A DNA stretch of 39,232 bases from Halothiobacillus sp. (lineage in GTDB: Bacteria; Pseudomonadota; Gammaproteobacteria; Halothiobacillales; Halothiobacillaceae). Position 1 is the first letter of the stretch. Each line of letters opens with the position of its first letter. Made by a program: the position numbers and the translations under genes. Location of the stretch: the NCBI GenBank assembly GCA_024636015.1, contig JAGXHU010000037.1, positions 1-39,232 on the forward strand. The letters run 5' to 3'. Shown one piece after another: positions 16,341 to 24,758 of this stretch. The notes under the pieces were generated by a model. That model was given only the letters and a program-made list of their open reading frames with translations, did no database searches and was not told the origin of the DNA.

Positions 16341-17687
16341 TTAAGCGCGGGTTGCCGCTTCGACCGCACCCAGGGTGACCTCGGCCAATATCTGCCACTC
16401 ATCATCGCTCAAGGTGTAAGGCGGCATCCAGTAGAGGGTTTCGCCCAGGGGGCGCAGCAGCACCTCATGATCGAGCGCGTAGCGATAGGCTTTCTGGCCA
16501 CGTCGATCACTGCGCGGATAAGGCTGCCCCCGTGCGTCGACCAGATCCATGGCGACAATCATCCCGGTTCGCCGAAGATTCGCGATATGCGGGTGTGCCG
16601 CCAGGGGGGCGCTCAGGCGATCAATCATCGGTGCGCGCTGGCGATTGCGCTCGATGACCTGATCACGCTCGAAGAGGTCCAGTGTCGCCAGGGCGGCCGC
16701 GCAGGCCAGAGGGTTGCCGGTGTAACTGTGCGAATGCAGAAACGCCCGTTGTGATGGCCGATCGGCATAAAATGCCTGATAAATGGACTCGGTGGTGAGG
16801 ATGGCAGCCAGCGGCAGGTAGCCCGCGGTGATGCCCTTGGAAAGGCACAGAATGTCGGGTGTGATGCCGGCCTGTTCACAGGCGAACAGAGTGCCAGTCC
16901 GGCCAAAGCCGACCGCGATCTCGTCGGCGATCAGATGGACGTCGAATTCATCGCAGAGGGCACGCAGACCGGTGAGGTAGGCCGGTTCGTGCATGCGCAT
17001 GCCGGCGGCGCACTGCACCAGCGGTTCGACAATCACGGCGCAGGTCTGGTGGGCTTCCTGTTCCAATAGGTCCCGCATGGCAGCCAAGGCGCGGGCGGTG
17101 ACGTCGGCGCAGGTCTCGCCGGGATCGGCTTGTTGGCAGTCGGGCGAGGGCGCGATGCTGGCCGGGCGAATCAGCGGGGCGTAGGTTTCCGTGAAGATGC
17201 TCATGTTGCCTACGCCGAGCGCGCCGAGCGTTTCGCCGTGATAGCTATTTTCCAGGGCGATGAAGCGGGTTTTTTCTGGCCGGTTCGCATTGCGCCAATA
17301 GTGAAAGCTCATCTTCAGGGCGACTTCGATACCTGACGAGCCGTTGTCCGCGTAAAACACCCGATTCAGTCCGGAGGGGGTGAGCGCGACCAGTCGTTCC
17401 GAGAGTTCGATGACCGGCTGGTGGCTGAACCCCGCCAGGATCACATGTTCGAGTTGGTCGAGTTGGGCCTTGATCCGTTCATTGATGAACGGGTTGGCGT
17501 GGCCGAATAGGTTCAGCCACCATGAGCCGATTGCGTCGAGGTAGCGCCGGCCATCGAAGTCGTAGAGCCAGGAATCCTTGCCGCGCGCGATTGGAATGGG
17601 CGGCAAGGTTTCGTGGTCTTTCATCTGGGTGCAGGGGTGCCAGAGTACGGATAGATCGCGATTGATCCAGTCTTGATTGGTGGTCAT
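16341..17687 (-). CDS. bioA: Adenosylmethionine-8-amino-7-oxononanoate aminotransferase
   Basis: BioA is a PLP enzyme of biotin synthesis that transfers the amino group of S-adenosylmethionine to KAPA, giving DAPA. The 448 residues show the BioA-type start (LWHPCTQMKDH), SWWLNLFGHANP, the PLP-phosphate region DNGSSGIEVALKM, SYHGETLGA, the cofactor Asp in LIADEIAVGFGRTG and the Schiff-base Lys in CLSKGITAGYLPL. E. coli BioA is 429 residues. No other bio gene is adjacent. The nfeD stop lies 74 bases upstream, so it may be read from the qmcA promoter or one of its own. Its SAM use links it functionally to the nearby metK. Confidence 0.95.
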   Translation of the reverse strand: MTTNQDWINRDLSVLWHPCTQMKDHETLPPIPIARGKDSWLYDFDGRRYLDAIGSWWLNLFGHANPFINERIKAQLDQLEHVILAGFSHQPVIELSERLVALTPSGLNRVFYADNGSSGIEVALKMSFHYWRNANRPEKTRFIALENSYHGETLGALGVGNMSIFTETYAPLIRPASIAPSPDCQQADPGETCADVTARALAAMRDLLEQEAHQTCAVIVEPLVQCAAGMRMHEPAYLTGLRALCDEFDVHLIADEIAVGFGRTGTLFACEQAGITPDILCLSKGITAGYLPLAAILTTESIYQAFYADRPSQRAFLHSHSYTGNPLACAAALATLDLFERDQVIERNRQRAPMIDRLSAPLAAHPHIANLRRTGMIVAMDLVDARGQPYPRSDRRGQKAYRYALDHEVLLRPLGETLYWMPPYTLSDDEWQILAEVTLGAVEAATRA

Positions 17688-17761
17688 GCAGTTCTCGGGA
17701 AAACGGGAAAAGGGCTCGCGGTGCGTGATGGCTCGCGTCGCGAATCCGGAAGGCAGGGATT

Positions 17762-18229
17762 TTAGACTTCTTGAGGGTGTTCCGTCGCCTCGATCACCGG
17801 CTGGACAACGAGATTGGTACTGTCCACGGCTACGACCCGTACCACAGTGCCGACTGGGGCATCGGCACCCAGGGCGCGCCAGCGGGAATCGCCGACATGA
17901 AGCCAGCCTACGCCATTGACGATGGGCGCTTCCAGAGTGAATTGGCGACCAATATATTGCGCCCCTCGCTGATTCAGGGTGGGGTGATCACTTTCCTGGC
18001 GGCTTGGGCGGAAGATACGTCGGCCGATGAAGACGGCAATAACCGATAACACGGCAAACAGCCCGATCTGTATGGGCCAGTCCAGGGCGGGGAGCAGGAA
18101 CAGGATGCCGCCGACGATGGCTGCGGCAATCCCCATCCACAGGAAAAAACTGGCGGGCGCCAGGATCTCGATCGCGATCAGCAGCACGGCCAGGATGAGC
18201 CAGCCCCAAAAATCAAATTCAATCATCAT
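17762..18229 (-). CDS. NfeD-like membrane protein (short form)
   Basis: The short NfeD proteins are partners of SPFH/stomatin proteins such as QmcA, and are thought to act in membrane microdomains. The 155 residues have hydrophobic helices at about 8-25, 29-47 and 53-70, then a soluble C-terminal OB-fold domain (about 85-150). That domain carries NfeD motifs: LNQRGAQYIGRQFTL, VGWLHVGDSRWRALG, and a VVRVVAVDSTNLVVQP end. ATGs at 18229 and 18226 are adjacent; the second has better spacing from GGA. It lies downstream of qmcA, with a lipoprotein gene in between. E. coli has the pair directly adjacent (ybbK-ybbJ type). Confidence 0.87.
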   Translation of the reverse strand: MMIEFDFWGWLILAVLLIAIEILAPASFFLWMGIAAAIVGGILFLLPALDWPIQIGLFAVLSVIAVFIGRRIFRPSRQESDHPTLNQRGAQYIGRQFTLEAPIVNGVGWLHVGDSRWRALGADAPVGTVVRVVAVDSTNLVVQPVIEATEHPQEV

Positions 18230-18258
18230 ATTTCCGTGATCTCGGGTTGATGGTGGGA

Positions 18259-18624
18259 TTACTGTGCGATTTCCCAGCCCGTGCTGCCTTTGATCAGATG
18301 AAGCGTCCGGGTGCTTTTCTGGCGACCGGCAAAGGGCGAGGTGACATCCATCTCGACATTGCAGTTGTAACCGGAACCCGCGTCATCCTTCTTGCAGCCG
18401 AGGCTTTTGACATCGTGAATTTCGACTTTACTCATGATGTTGCTCATGGCCGCCCCGACCGGGTTACCACTGCCTTGTGCCTGGGTGGCTGCCTGGGTCA
18501 TTCCCGATTTGAGCGCCTGCTCAATCTCTCCCGAGGAGGGTGCGCCATCCGAGCAGGCTACAAGCATCAGCGCCATCGCGGTCAGCGGGACAGCAGAAAA
18601 CCATTTTTTGGTGGACAGTTGCAT
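18259..18624 (-). CDS. Small lipoprotein of unknown function between qmcA and nfeD
   Basis: I do not recognise the family. The 121-residue product has a lipoprotein signal: a basic start (MQLSTKKW), a hydrophobic core, and the lipobox LVAC with Cys24 as the lipidated residue. Ser-Asp follows, so Asp is at +3, not +2, and Lol sorting to the outer membrane is plausible. The mature part is polar, with two further Cys (LGCKKDD and YNCNVEMDV) that could form a disulfide. The C-terminus, LHLIKGSTGWEIAQ, looks like a beta hairpin as in DUF4878-type lipoproteins. A GGA lies about 9 bases before the ATG. Gaps of 29 bases on both sides place it in an operon with qmcA and nfeD. Confidence 0.78.
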   Translation of the reverse strand: MQLSTKKWFSAVPLTAMALMLVACSDGAPSSGEIEQALKSGMTQAATQAQGSGNPVGAAMSNIMSKVEIHDVKSLGCKKDDAGSGYNCNVEMDVTSPFAGRQKSTRTLHLIKGSTGWEIAQ

Positions 18625-18653
18625 AGGGGCATCCTTTCTTTTTTTACGTGGGG

Positions 18654-19571
18654 TTAGATCTTTGCGTCGGGTTTGAATGCTTCCTTGGCCAGTTCGGCGA
18701 TGCCGCCAAGCGAACCGAGGATATGACTCGTTTCAATGGGCAGCATGATCACCCGTTGGTTGTCCGCCGTGGCAATTTTGGCAAATGCCTCGATGTATTT
18801 CTGGGCGACGAAATAGTTGATGGCCTGAACATTGCCATTGGCGATGGCTTCACTCACCGATTTCGTTGCGAAGGCTTCGGCTTCGGCGAGGCGTTCGCGG
18901 GCTTCGGCTTCGCGGAAGGCGGCTTCTCGAGCACCTTCGGCCTTGAGAATCTGGGATTGTTTCTCACCCTCGGCCATCAGAATGGCGGACTGCCGCTCGC
19001 CTTCGGCTTCAAGAATCGATGCCCGTTTGTTCCGTTCGGCCTTCATTTGCCGTCCCATGGCTTCGATCAGGTCTTGTGGCGGGGTGATGTCCTTGATTTC
19101 GATACGCGTGATTTTCGTCCCCCAGGGCGAGGTGGCCTCATCAACCACAGTCAGCAGCCGGCCATTGATTTCATCGCGACGGGAGAGCACCTCGTCCAGA
19201 TCCATGGAGCCCATGACATTACGGATGTTGGTGATCACGAGGTTCAGAATGGCGTAATCGAGTTGATGGACTTCATAGGCCGCCCGGGCGGGGTCGAGTA
19301 CCTGGAAGAACACCACACCATCAACCTTGATCATGGCATTGTCGCGGGTGATGATTTCCTGCGATTCGACGTCCAGAACTTGTTCCATCACGTTGATCCG
19401 TCGTCCGATGCGATCAATGACCGGTACGATCAGGTTCAGACCCGGCTGGAGGGTGCGGGTATAGCGACCGAAGCGTTCCACGGTGTACATGCGGCCCTGC
19501 GGGACCTGCTTGACGCCGGCAAAAATAAGGATGACGGCAAGTACCAAGATGACAATGGCAAATGTACCCAT
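18654..19571 (-). CDS. qmcA: SPFH/stomatin-family membrane protein QmcA
   Basis: This SPFH (band 7) protein of membrane microdomains has a single N-terminal helix (about 2-20). The SPFH domain (about 22-190) contains QGRMYTVERFGRYTRTLQPG, VPVIDRI, and ITPPQDLIEAMGRQM. A coiled coil of Ala/Glu-rich repeats (about 190-245) includes ILEAEGERQSAIL. The 305-residue length equals E. coli QmcA. AAAGGAG lies about 9 bases before the ATG. The Ala/Glu coiled coil makes the DNA at about 18840-18960 look repetitive (GCTTCGGC units), which explains long open frames on the opposite strand. It is first in a qmcA-lipoprotein-nfeD set. Confidence 0.94.
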   Translation of the reverse strand: MGTFAIVILVLAVILIFAGVKQVPQGRMYTVERFGRYTRTLQPGLNLIVPVIDRIGRRINVMEQVLDVESQEIITRDNAMIKVDGVVFFQVLDPARAAYEVHQLDYAILNLVITNIRNVMGSMDLDEVLSRRDEINGRLLTVVDEATSPWGTKITRIEIKDITPPQDLIEAMGRQMKAERNKRASILEAEGERQSAILMAEGEKQSQILKAEGAREAAFREAEARERLAEAEAFATKSVSEAIANGNVQAINYFVAQKYIEAFAKIATADNQRVIMLPIETSHILGSLGGIAELAKEAFKPDAKI

Positions 19572-19891
19572 GATGCTGAACTCCTTTGGTCGATGAATAA
19601 ATTCCTGAAGCCGGTTGGCTTGGCCCGATGATCGGTAGAACCGACGTCTTGAGCACGACGGAACTGATCGGGGGCTCCGGGCAGTATCGGGGCTGAAAAT
19701 GACATTATCACTGAATCTTGGGAACTGCCATCCTGGTCGCCTGGGTAGGCAGACAGTTAGGGAGCCTCTGATTCGTGTCCTGTCTTTGTGATGTGCGAGG
19801 GATGTTCAGCCCAAGAGGCAGGACAGAACAGGTACGAGAAATGCGATGGCGGCAGGTCGTAGCATCGACCCACCGCCCCAATGCGCCGGCG
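19572..19891. other. 320-base intergenic region between qmcA and metF
   Basis: No credible gene is present. A GATAAT-like -10 for qmcA (minus strand, near 19700) lacks a good -35. The right part holds an IS-like end beginning at 19761 and an imperfect inverted repeat, TGTCCTG (about 19777) with CAGGACA (about 19819). No terminator with a T-run is visible for metF. Confidence 0.5.
19757..19845 (+). mobile_element. Solo IS end or IS remnant sharing the terminal motif of the IS at 1-136
   Basis: TTAG (19757-19760) followed by GGAGCCTCTGA (19761-19771) matches, with one difference, TTAG followed by GGAACCTCTGA at the IS end at 136 (minus strand). After it comes a leader-like sequence and an ATG near 19841, but the reading frame there is not transposase-like. 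No second terminal repeat is seen. It may be a decayed IS5-type end or a short non-autonomous element. The right boundary is a guess. Confidence 0.42.
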
Positions 19892-20746
19892 TTACCCGGT
19901 GTGATTGGTGGGCAAGACGCCCGAATCGCGGCAGAGGGCGATGACCGAATCTGCCTGGTTCATGGTGTAGAAATGCAGCCCCGGCGTGCCTGCCGAGACG
20001 AGATCGGCCGTGAGCTCGACAACAACGTCATGCCCGAATGCGCGCAGACTGCCCAGATCGTCCCCAAAGGCCTCCAGGCGTTTGCGTAACCAGCGGGGAA
20101 GATCGGCACCACAGGCGTCCGAAAATCGGGCGAGCTGAGTGTAGTTGGTGATGGGCATCAGGCCAGGCACGATCGGGATGTCGATGTGCAGTCGCTCACA
20201 GTCGTCCACGAAGCGGCTGTAGGCCTCGATCGAGTAAAAATACTGAGTGATCGCGCCGTTCGCGCCCGCGTCGACCTTGCGTTTGAGGTGCTCAAGGTCA
20301 GCGGTGGCGCTCGCCGCCTGCGGATGGAACTCCGGATAGGCGGCCACCTCGATATGAAACCAGTCGCCCGCATGTTCCCGAATGAAGGCAACGAGTTCGT
20401 TGGCGTAACGAAAATCGCCCGGATCGCGCATGCCTGAAGGCAGGTCGCCCCGCAGGGCGATAATACGGTGAATATCCAGTGCTCGGTACTGATCGAGGAT
20501 GTCCGCGATACCCGCTCGGGTCGAGCCGACGCAGGAGAGGTGCGGCGCGGCCGGAACGCTCGATTCCATCTGGATTTCACGCACCGTGGCGAAGCTGCGT
20601 TCCTGAGTGGAACCGCCTGCGCCGTAGGTGACCGAGAAATACTCCGGTTTGAGCGCTTCGGCCAGTCGATTGTGAACGCCGCGCAGCTTGGCTGCGCCTT
20701 CGTCGGACTTGGGCGGAAAGAACTCGCAGGAAATGGGTATGTGCAT
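19892..20746 (-). CDS. metF: 5,10-methylenetetrahydrofolate reductase MetF
   Basis: MetF is an FAD enzyme that reduces methylene-THF to methyl-THF, the methyl donor for methionine. From the ATG at 20746 (GGAAAG about 6 bases upstream) it is 284 residues, near the 296 of E. coli. It starts MHIPISCEFFPPKSDEG with the catalytic Glu in the SCEFFPPK motif. It also has FSVTYGAGGSTQE, LRGDLPSG, GANGAITQYFY and PGLMPITNY. An ATG at 20764, overlapping the ahcY stop as TGATG, would add six residues. It is second in the riboswitch-controlled ahcY-metF operon, joining SAH breakdown to homocysteine remethylation. Confidence 0.96.
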   Translation of the reverse strand: MHIPISCEFFPPKSDEGAAKLRGVHNRLAEALKPEYFSVTYGAGGSTQERSFATVREIQMESSVPAAPHLSCVGSTRAGIADILDQYRALDIHRIIALRGDLPSGMRDPGDFRYANELVAFIREHAGDWFHIEVAAYPEFHPQAASATADLEHLKRKVDAGANGAITQYFYSIEAYSRFVDDCERLHIDIPIVPGLMPITNYTQLARFSDACGADLPRWLRKRLEAFGDDLGSLRAFGHDVVVELTADLVSAGTPGLHFYTMNQADSVIALCRDSGVLPTNHTG

Positions 20747-20763
20747 AGAGACTTTCCTGCGCA

Positions 20764-22182
20764 TCAGTAGCGGTAGCTGTCGGCCTTGTAGGGGCCGTCG
20801 ATGGGAACGCCGAGGTATTCGGCCTGGGTGGGGGTCATCCGGGTCAGAACACCACCAAAGCCTTGCACCATATAGCTGGCAACCTCTTCATCCAGCGCCT
20901 TGGGCAGAATGTCGACCCCAATCTGGTCGGCGCGATCCTCGATCGGCACGTGGGCGAAGCCCGCAGCGAACAGATGCAATTGAGCTAGGACCTGGTTGGC
21001 GAACGAGCCATCCATGATTCGGCTCGGGTGACCCGTGGCATTGCCGAGGTTCACGAGGCGACCCTCGGACAGCAGGATCAGATAATCGTTGCTGTCCAGA
21101 TTCGGCGTCTGACCGGCAGGCGCATCACGGTAGACTTTGTGTACCTGTGGTTTGACCTCTTCCCAGACCCAGTTGGCCCGCATGAAGGCGGTATCTATTT
21201 CATTGTCAAAATGGCCAATATTGCAGACAACAGCGCCATTTTTCAGGGCCTTGAGCATCGGGGCATCGCAGACATTCACGTTGCCGGTCGTCGTGACGAT
21301 CAGGTCGATTTTGCCGAGCAGAGTGCGATCCGCACCGTCGTCGGCGCCCGTGTTCAGGCCATTGAGATAGGGGGAGGCGACTTCATAACCATCCATGCAG
21401 GCTTGCATGGCGCAGATCGGGTCGATTTCGGCGACTTTCACGATCATGCCTTCCTGACGCAGTGAGGCGGCCGAGCCCTTGCCGACATCCCCATAACCGA
21501 TGACCAGCGCCTGCTTGCCGGACAACAGGTGATCGGTCGCGCGCTTGATGGCATCGTTCAGCGAGTGACGGCAACCGTACTTGTTGTCGTTCTTGCTCTT
21601 GGTAACCGAGTCGTTGACATTGATTGCTGGGACTTTCAGGGTGCCGGCCTTGAGCATGTCGACCAGGCGGTGCACGCCGGTGGTCGTTTCTTCGGATACG
21701 CCGTGGATGTCATCCAGCAGGTGCGGATATTTTTCGTGCATCAGGCCGGTGAGGTCTCCCCCGTCGTCCAGCAGCAGGTTCGGGGTCCAGCCATTCGGGC
21801 CTTGAATGGTCTGTTCGAGGCACCACCAGTATTCTTCTTCAGTTTCTCCTTTCCAGGCGAAAACGGGCGTTCCGGCGGCGGCGATGGCGGCTGCGGCGTG
21901 GTCCTGCGTCGAGAAAATATTGCAGGATGACCAGCGGACACTCGCGCCGAGATCGACGAGGGTTTCGATCAGCACGGCGGTTTGAATGGTCATGTGCAGC
22001 GAGCCGATGATTCGGGCGCCCTTCAGGGGCTGGCCGGCGCGGTATTTTGCGCGGATGGTCATCAACGCGGGCATTTCGCGTTCTGCGATGCGGATTTCCC
22101 GGCGACCATAGTCGGCCAGGGCGATGTCGGCGACGCGGTAATCGTTCAGGGCGGAGTTTATTTGTGGGTTTTGCATGCTCAT
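20764..22182 (-). CDS. ahcY: Adenosylhomocysteinase (SAH hydrolase)
   Basis: AhcY hydrolyses S-adenosylhomocysteine to adenosine and homocysteine, relieving product inhibition of methyltransferases. The 472 residues fit the longer proteobacterial form with an insertion relative to the roughly 430-residue eukaryotic enzyme. Landmarks are [51 protein letters not shown], the NAD-binding [12 protein letters not shown] and the C-terminal KADSYRY, whose Lys-Tyr pair completes the neighbouring NAD site. The start ATG at 22182 follows a GAGG. An SAH riboswitch lies 47 bases upstream, and metF follows directly. Confidence 0.97.
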   Translation of the reverse strand: MSMQNPQINSALNDYRVADIALADYGRREIRIAEREMPALMTIRAKYRAGQPLKGARIIGSLHMTIQTAVLIETLVDLGASVRWSSCNIFSTQDHAAAAIAAAGTPVFAWKGETEEEYWWCLEQTIQGPNGWTPNLLLDDGGDLTGLMHEKYPHLLDDIHGVSEETTTGVHRLVDMLKAGTLKVPAINVNDSVTKSKNDNKYGCRHSLNDAIKRATDHLLSGKQALVIGYGDVGKGSAASLRQEGMIVKVAEIDPICAMQACMDGYEVASPYLNGLNTGADDGADRTLLGKIDLIVTTTGNVNVCDAPMLKALKNGAVVCNIGHFDNEIDTAFMRANWVWEEVKPQVHKVYRDAPAGQTPNLDSNDYLILLSEGRLVNLGNATGHPSRIMDGSFANQVLAQLHLFAAGFAHVPIEDRADQIGVDILPKALDEEVASYMVQGFGGVLTRMTPTQAEYLGVPIDGPYKADSYRY

Positions 22183-22207
22183 GTCCTCAGTGGAATCGGT
22201 GTCAGCA

Positions 22208-22222
22208 GCCCGCCGGGCGGGC
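22208..22222 (-). promoter_or_regulatory. GC-rich hairpin between SAH riboswitch and ahcY (possible expression platform)
   Basis: On the minus strand, GCCCGC-CCG-GCGGGC is a perfect 6-base stem with a 3-base loop, between the aptamer end (22230) and the ahcY start (22182). No U-run follows, so it is not a plain terminator. It may take part in gene control by the riboswitch. The role is inferred. Confidence 0.45.
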
Positions 22223-22229
22223 AGGGTTT

Positions 22230-22309
22230 GAGAGCGCCGTTGAGTTCATGAGTCTTGCCCCCCAAGCCTGATCCGGTCGTATAGAACCGGGTTGCAGCGC
22301 TCCTTGGGG
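22230..22309 (-). promoter_or_regulatory. S-adenosylhomocysteine (SAH) riboswitch
   Basis: On the minus strand the aptamer shows its conserved core. P1 pairs CCCCAAG (22309-22303) with CTTGGGG (22266-22260). The signature GGAGCGCTGCAACCCGG begins at 22303, and P2 pairs CCGGT with ACCGG. CAGGCTTGGGG closes P1. The 3' strand GGCGCTC (22238-22232) pairs with GAGCGC, forming the pseudoknot. This is the Rfam SAH riboswitch pattern, known upstream of ahcY, metF and metH in beta- and gammaproteobacteria. It turns expression on when SAH accumulates. Its position fits control of ahcY-metF. Confidence 0.94.
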
Positions 22310-22324
22310 TGCACAGCGGTTCGG

Positions 22325-22330
22325 ATTATA
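22325..22330 (-). promoter_or_regulatory. Promoter -10 element for the ahcY-metF transcript
   Basis: A perfect TATAAT on the minus strand lies about 15 bases ahead of the riboswitch P1 stem, putting the transcript start just before the aptamer. No good -35 was found 16-18 bases upstream, where the 3' end of metK lies. Confidence 0.6.
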
Positions 22331-22338
22331 GCCGAAAA

Positions 22339-23511
22339 CTAGAGTCCGGCGTCTGCACGTAATGCTGCGGCCTTGTCTGTGCGCTCCCAGGTAAAATCGG
22401 TATCTTCGCGGCCAAAATGGCCGTAAGCAGCGGTTTTCTGGTAAATCGGGCGAATGAGGTCGAGCATTTTGACGATCCCGTAGGGACGCAGGTCGAAATG
22501 CGTGCGCACGAGGTCGCGAATCCGGTGGTCAGGTATTTTACCGGTGCCGAAGGTATCGATGCTGATCGAGGTGGGTTCGGCGACGCCAATGGCATAGGAC
22601 ACCTGAATTTCGCAGCGATCGGCCAGGCCGGCCGCGACGATATTCTTGGCCACATAGCGACCCGCATAGGCGGCGGAACGATCGACCTTGGACGGATCCT
22701 TGCCTGAGAAGGCGCCCCCGCCATGCCGCGCCATGCCGCCATAGGTGTCGACGATGATCTTGCGACCGGTCAGGCCGCAGTCGCCGACGGGGCCACCGAT
22801 GACGAAGATGCCCGTCGGGTTGATGTGGTACTTGGTGTGCTCATCCAGCCATTCGGCCGGCAGGGTGGGCTTGATGATGGTTTCCATCACCGCTTCGCGC
22901 AGCATCGACTGATCGATGTCCGGGGCGTGCTGGGTCGACAGGACAACGGCATCGATGCCTACCGGCTTGCCTCCCCGGTAACGGAACGTGACCTGTGACT
23001 TGGCATCCGGGCGAAGCCAAGGCAGCTCACCATTCTTGCGAACTTCCGCCTGACGTTGTACGAGCCGGTGTGCATAGGTGATCGGGGCGGGCATCAGTAC
23101 GTCGGTTTCATTGGTGGCATAACCGAACATCAGACCCTGGTCGCCCGCGCCCTGTTCCTCTTCCACCAAACGATCCACACCCTGTGCAATATCCGACGAC
23201 TGTTTGCCAATTGCGTTCAGGACGCCACAGGTACGGCCGTCGAACCCCAGGTCGGAGCTGTCGTAACCGATGTCGACGATCACGCGCCGCACCAGTTCGT
23301 CTACATCCACCCAGGCTGAGGTTGTCACTTCACCGGCCAGGACGACAAAGCCGGTCTTGACGAGTGTTTCGCAGGCGACGCGCGCCTTGGGGTCCTGCCG
23401 CAGAATCGCGTCCAGCACCGCATCGCTGATCTGGTCGGCAATCTTGTCGGGATGGCCTTCTGCGACCGATTCGGAGGTGAATAGATGTGTGTGATCGCCG
23501 TGCGCGCTCAT
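22339..23511 (-). CDS. metK: S-adenosylmethionine synthase
   Basis: MetK makes S-adenosylmethionine from ATP and methionine. The 390 residues (E. coli 384) show [25 protein letters not shown], the central [12 protein letters not shown] loop, [13 protein letters not shown], the ATP-binding [19 protein letters not shown], and a closing [13 protein letters not shown]. An AAGGA sits about 10 bases ahead of the ATG. It lies immediately upstream of the riboswitch-ahcY-metF unit on the same strand, so SAM synthesis and SAH recycling genes are adjacent. The promoter upstream is unclear; a weak TGC-TAGACT extended -10 is possible near 23594. Confidence 0.97.
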   Translation of the reverse strand: MSAHGDHTHLFTSESVAEGHPDKIADQISDAVLDAILRQDPKARVACETLVKTGFVVLAGEVTTSAWVDVDELVRRVIVDIGYDSSDLGFDGRTCGVLNAIGKQSSDIAQGVDRLVEEEQGAGDQGLMFGYATNETDVLMPAPITYAHRLVQRQAEVRKNGELPWLRPDAKSQVTFRYRGGKPVGIDAVVLSTQHAPDIDQSMLREAVMETIIKPTLPAEWLDEHTKYHINPTGIFVIGGPVGDCGLTGRKIIVDTYGGMARHGGGAFSGKDPSKVDRSAAYAGRYVAKNIVAAGLADRCEIQVSYAIGVAEPTSISIDTFGTGKIPDHRIRDLVRTHFDLRPYGIVKMLDLIRPIYQKTAAYGHFGREDTDFTWERTDKAAALRADAGL

Positions 23512-23619
23512 GTTTCTGGAGTCCTTGGAGATTTAAAAAGGGAGTTTTGACTCGTGCAAATTGCCGTAGCGCATCGGGTGAGTCCCCGCAAAGTCTAGCA
23601 GCCCCGCGCGTATTTTTTG

Positions 23620-23646
23620 GCGGATATCACGCCCTGCGCGGATATC
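23620..23646. repeat. Direct repeat GCGGATATC x2 upstream of metK
   Basis: GCGGATATC occurs at 23620-23628 and 23638-23646, 18 bases apart, in the gap between the binding-protein gene and metK. GATATC is self-complementary, so the pair could also form a weak stem. It may be a regulator-binding site; no function is known. Confidence 0.3.
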
Positions 23647-23648
23647 GG

Positions 23649-24506
23649 TTAGTAACCGAATGTTCCTTCAAGGAGTTTGCTGTCCCCGGCATACTCGTGG
23701 TCGTTCGCTACTACAAATGCGCGTAATTGCGACTGTTTGAGCAGTTCCTGCCCTGTGGGGGTTTTATCGAGATCCAGCAGAGCCTTCTGCAGCGCAGCGA
23801 CGACTGCGGGCGGAACGTTCGGGCTTACGCTGACGGCAAGGAAGGGGATGGGCTTGGTCGTTGTGACCAGATTCAACGCGGGGTATCCGGCGGCAATGGG
23901 CGTGGGGATGATGGCAGCATCCACTTCGCCGCTCAGCGCGGCTTCAGCCGCTTCCCGGTTCGAATCCTTAAAGACGAGAATTGGCTGCTGTACGGGGTTC
24001 GGGAAGAGTTGATACAGGGTTAGTGCGCTTACTGACGGGGTTGGTTGTACGGCGATTTTCTTGTTGATCAACTCCGAGGGGTCGAGAACGACTTCCTTGG
24101 GGCCGGTAACCAGTGATTGCGTTACGGTGCCATTGAGTTTGGCAATGATGTGCCAATGCTGGCGCTGAACCCGAAAGTCGCTCACCGGTGCGGAATCCAG
24201 TGCGATGTCGAAGGGGGAACCGGTGCGGGTGGCTTGCCAGAAAGCCAGGAAGTTGGGGAAAGTGACGATTTCTATGGGCACCCCGACCTGTTCGCTCAGT
24301 CGCTGTACCAGCGGGGCGAAGGCATGCTCCTCTTCGGCTTGGGGGAGAAAGGGGGGGATGGCAAACTTCAGCGCCGCGTTGGCGGCCGGTGCCAAAAGTG
24401 TCAGCAGCAGGCCGGTCAGTAGGGCGGCTGTTCTGCCCCATGAGCGTATGCGGAGGCTCAAGGATGCTGGAGTCTGAAGACGTGAGGCAAAAAATGTGAT
24501 CCGCAT
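23649..24506 (-). CDS. PhnD-like periplasmic substrate-binding protein (orphan)
   Basis: This looks like a phosphate/phosphite/phosphonate ABC-transporter-type binding protein (PhnD family, type 2 periplasmic fold). The 285 residues have a Sec signal (basic start, hydrophobic 27-40, cleavage after AANA). The mature protein begins LKFAIPPFLPQAEEEHAFAPL. Then come IEIVTFPNFLAFWQA, DIALDSAPVSDF, and a C-terminal VPPAVVAALQKALLDLDKTPTGQELL that is typical of the family. No permease or ATPase gene is adjacent, so it may act as a sensor or serve a remote transporter. The ligand cannot be told from sequence. A GGAAA lies ahead of the ATG. It is divergent from the thioredoxin-fold gene at 24759. Confidence 0.78.
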   Translation of the reverse strand: MRITFFASRLQTPASLSLRIRSWGRTAALLTGLLLTLLAPAANAALKFAIPPFLPQAEEEHAFAPLVQRLSEQVGVPIEIVTFPNFLAFWQATRTGSPFDIALDSAPVSDFRVQRQHWHIIAKLNGTVTQSLVTGPKEVVLDPSELINKKIAVQPTPSVSALTLYQLFPNPVQQPILVFKDSNREAAEAALSGEVDAAIIPTPIAAGYPALNLVTTTKPIPFLAVSVSPNVPPAVVAALQKALLDLDKTPTGQELLKQSQLRAFVVANDHEYAGDSKLLEGTFGY

Positions 24507-24678
24507 GGTTGTTTCCTTGGTTTTTCTGATTTTCTACAATTTTAATGTCATGTCTAGGAGGCTGCTTTATTTTTTTCAGGGAGGGTTTTCAGTGGCATTT
24601 GATCTCCCCTTTAGCGTCTGTGCTACATTTTCCGGTTCCATTCTTCCGGCGATTATCGGGGCCGGGCAGTTATCAGGC

Positions 24679-24695
24679 CTGCCGAATGGCGGCAG
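24679..24695 (+). promoter_or_regulatory. Leader hairpin upstream of the thioredoxin-fold gene
   Basis: CTGCCG-AATGG-CGGCAG is a perfect 6-base stem in the 252-base divergent gap (24507-24758), about 65 bases ahead of the gene start. The rest of the gap is A/T-rich with no clear -35/-10 pair, and I see no small gene in it. Confidence 0.35.
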
Positions 24696-24758
24696 ATCAT
24701 GCTACGAACGCACGCCCTAATCCCGCGCTACTTAAAGTTAAAAACAGGAGCTTGTCCA

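Noticed and set aside
18840..18960. GCTTCGGC-type tandem repeat, considered as a CRISPR-like or satellite repeat
   Set aside because: The units are irregular and are explained by Ala/Glu codons in the QmcA coiled coil.
18648..19631. 327-codon Gly/Phe-rich open frame on the plus strand
   Set aside because: It is the mirror of the Ala/Glu coiled coil of qmcA; repetition comes from the coiled-coil codons.
23512..23648. Possible SAM-type riboswitch ahead of metK
   Set aside because: I could not find the conserved core of any known SAM riboswitch class; only a direct repeat is visible.
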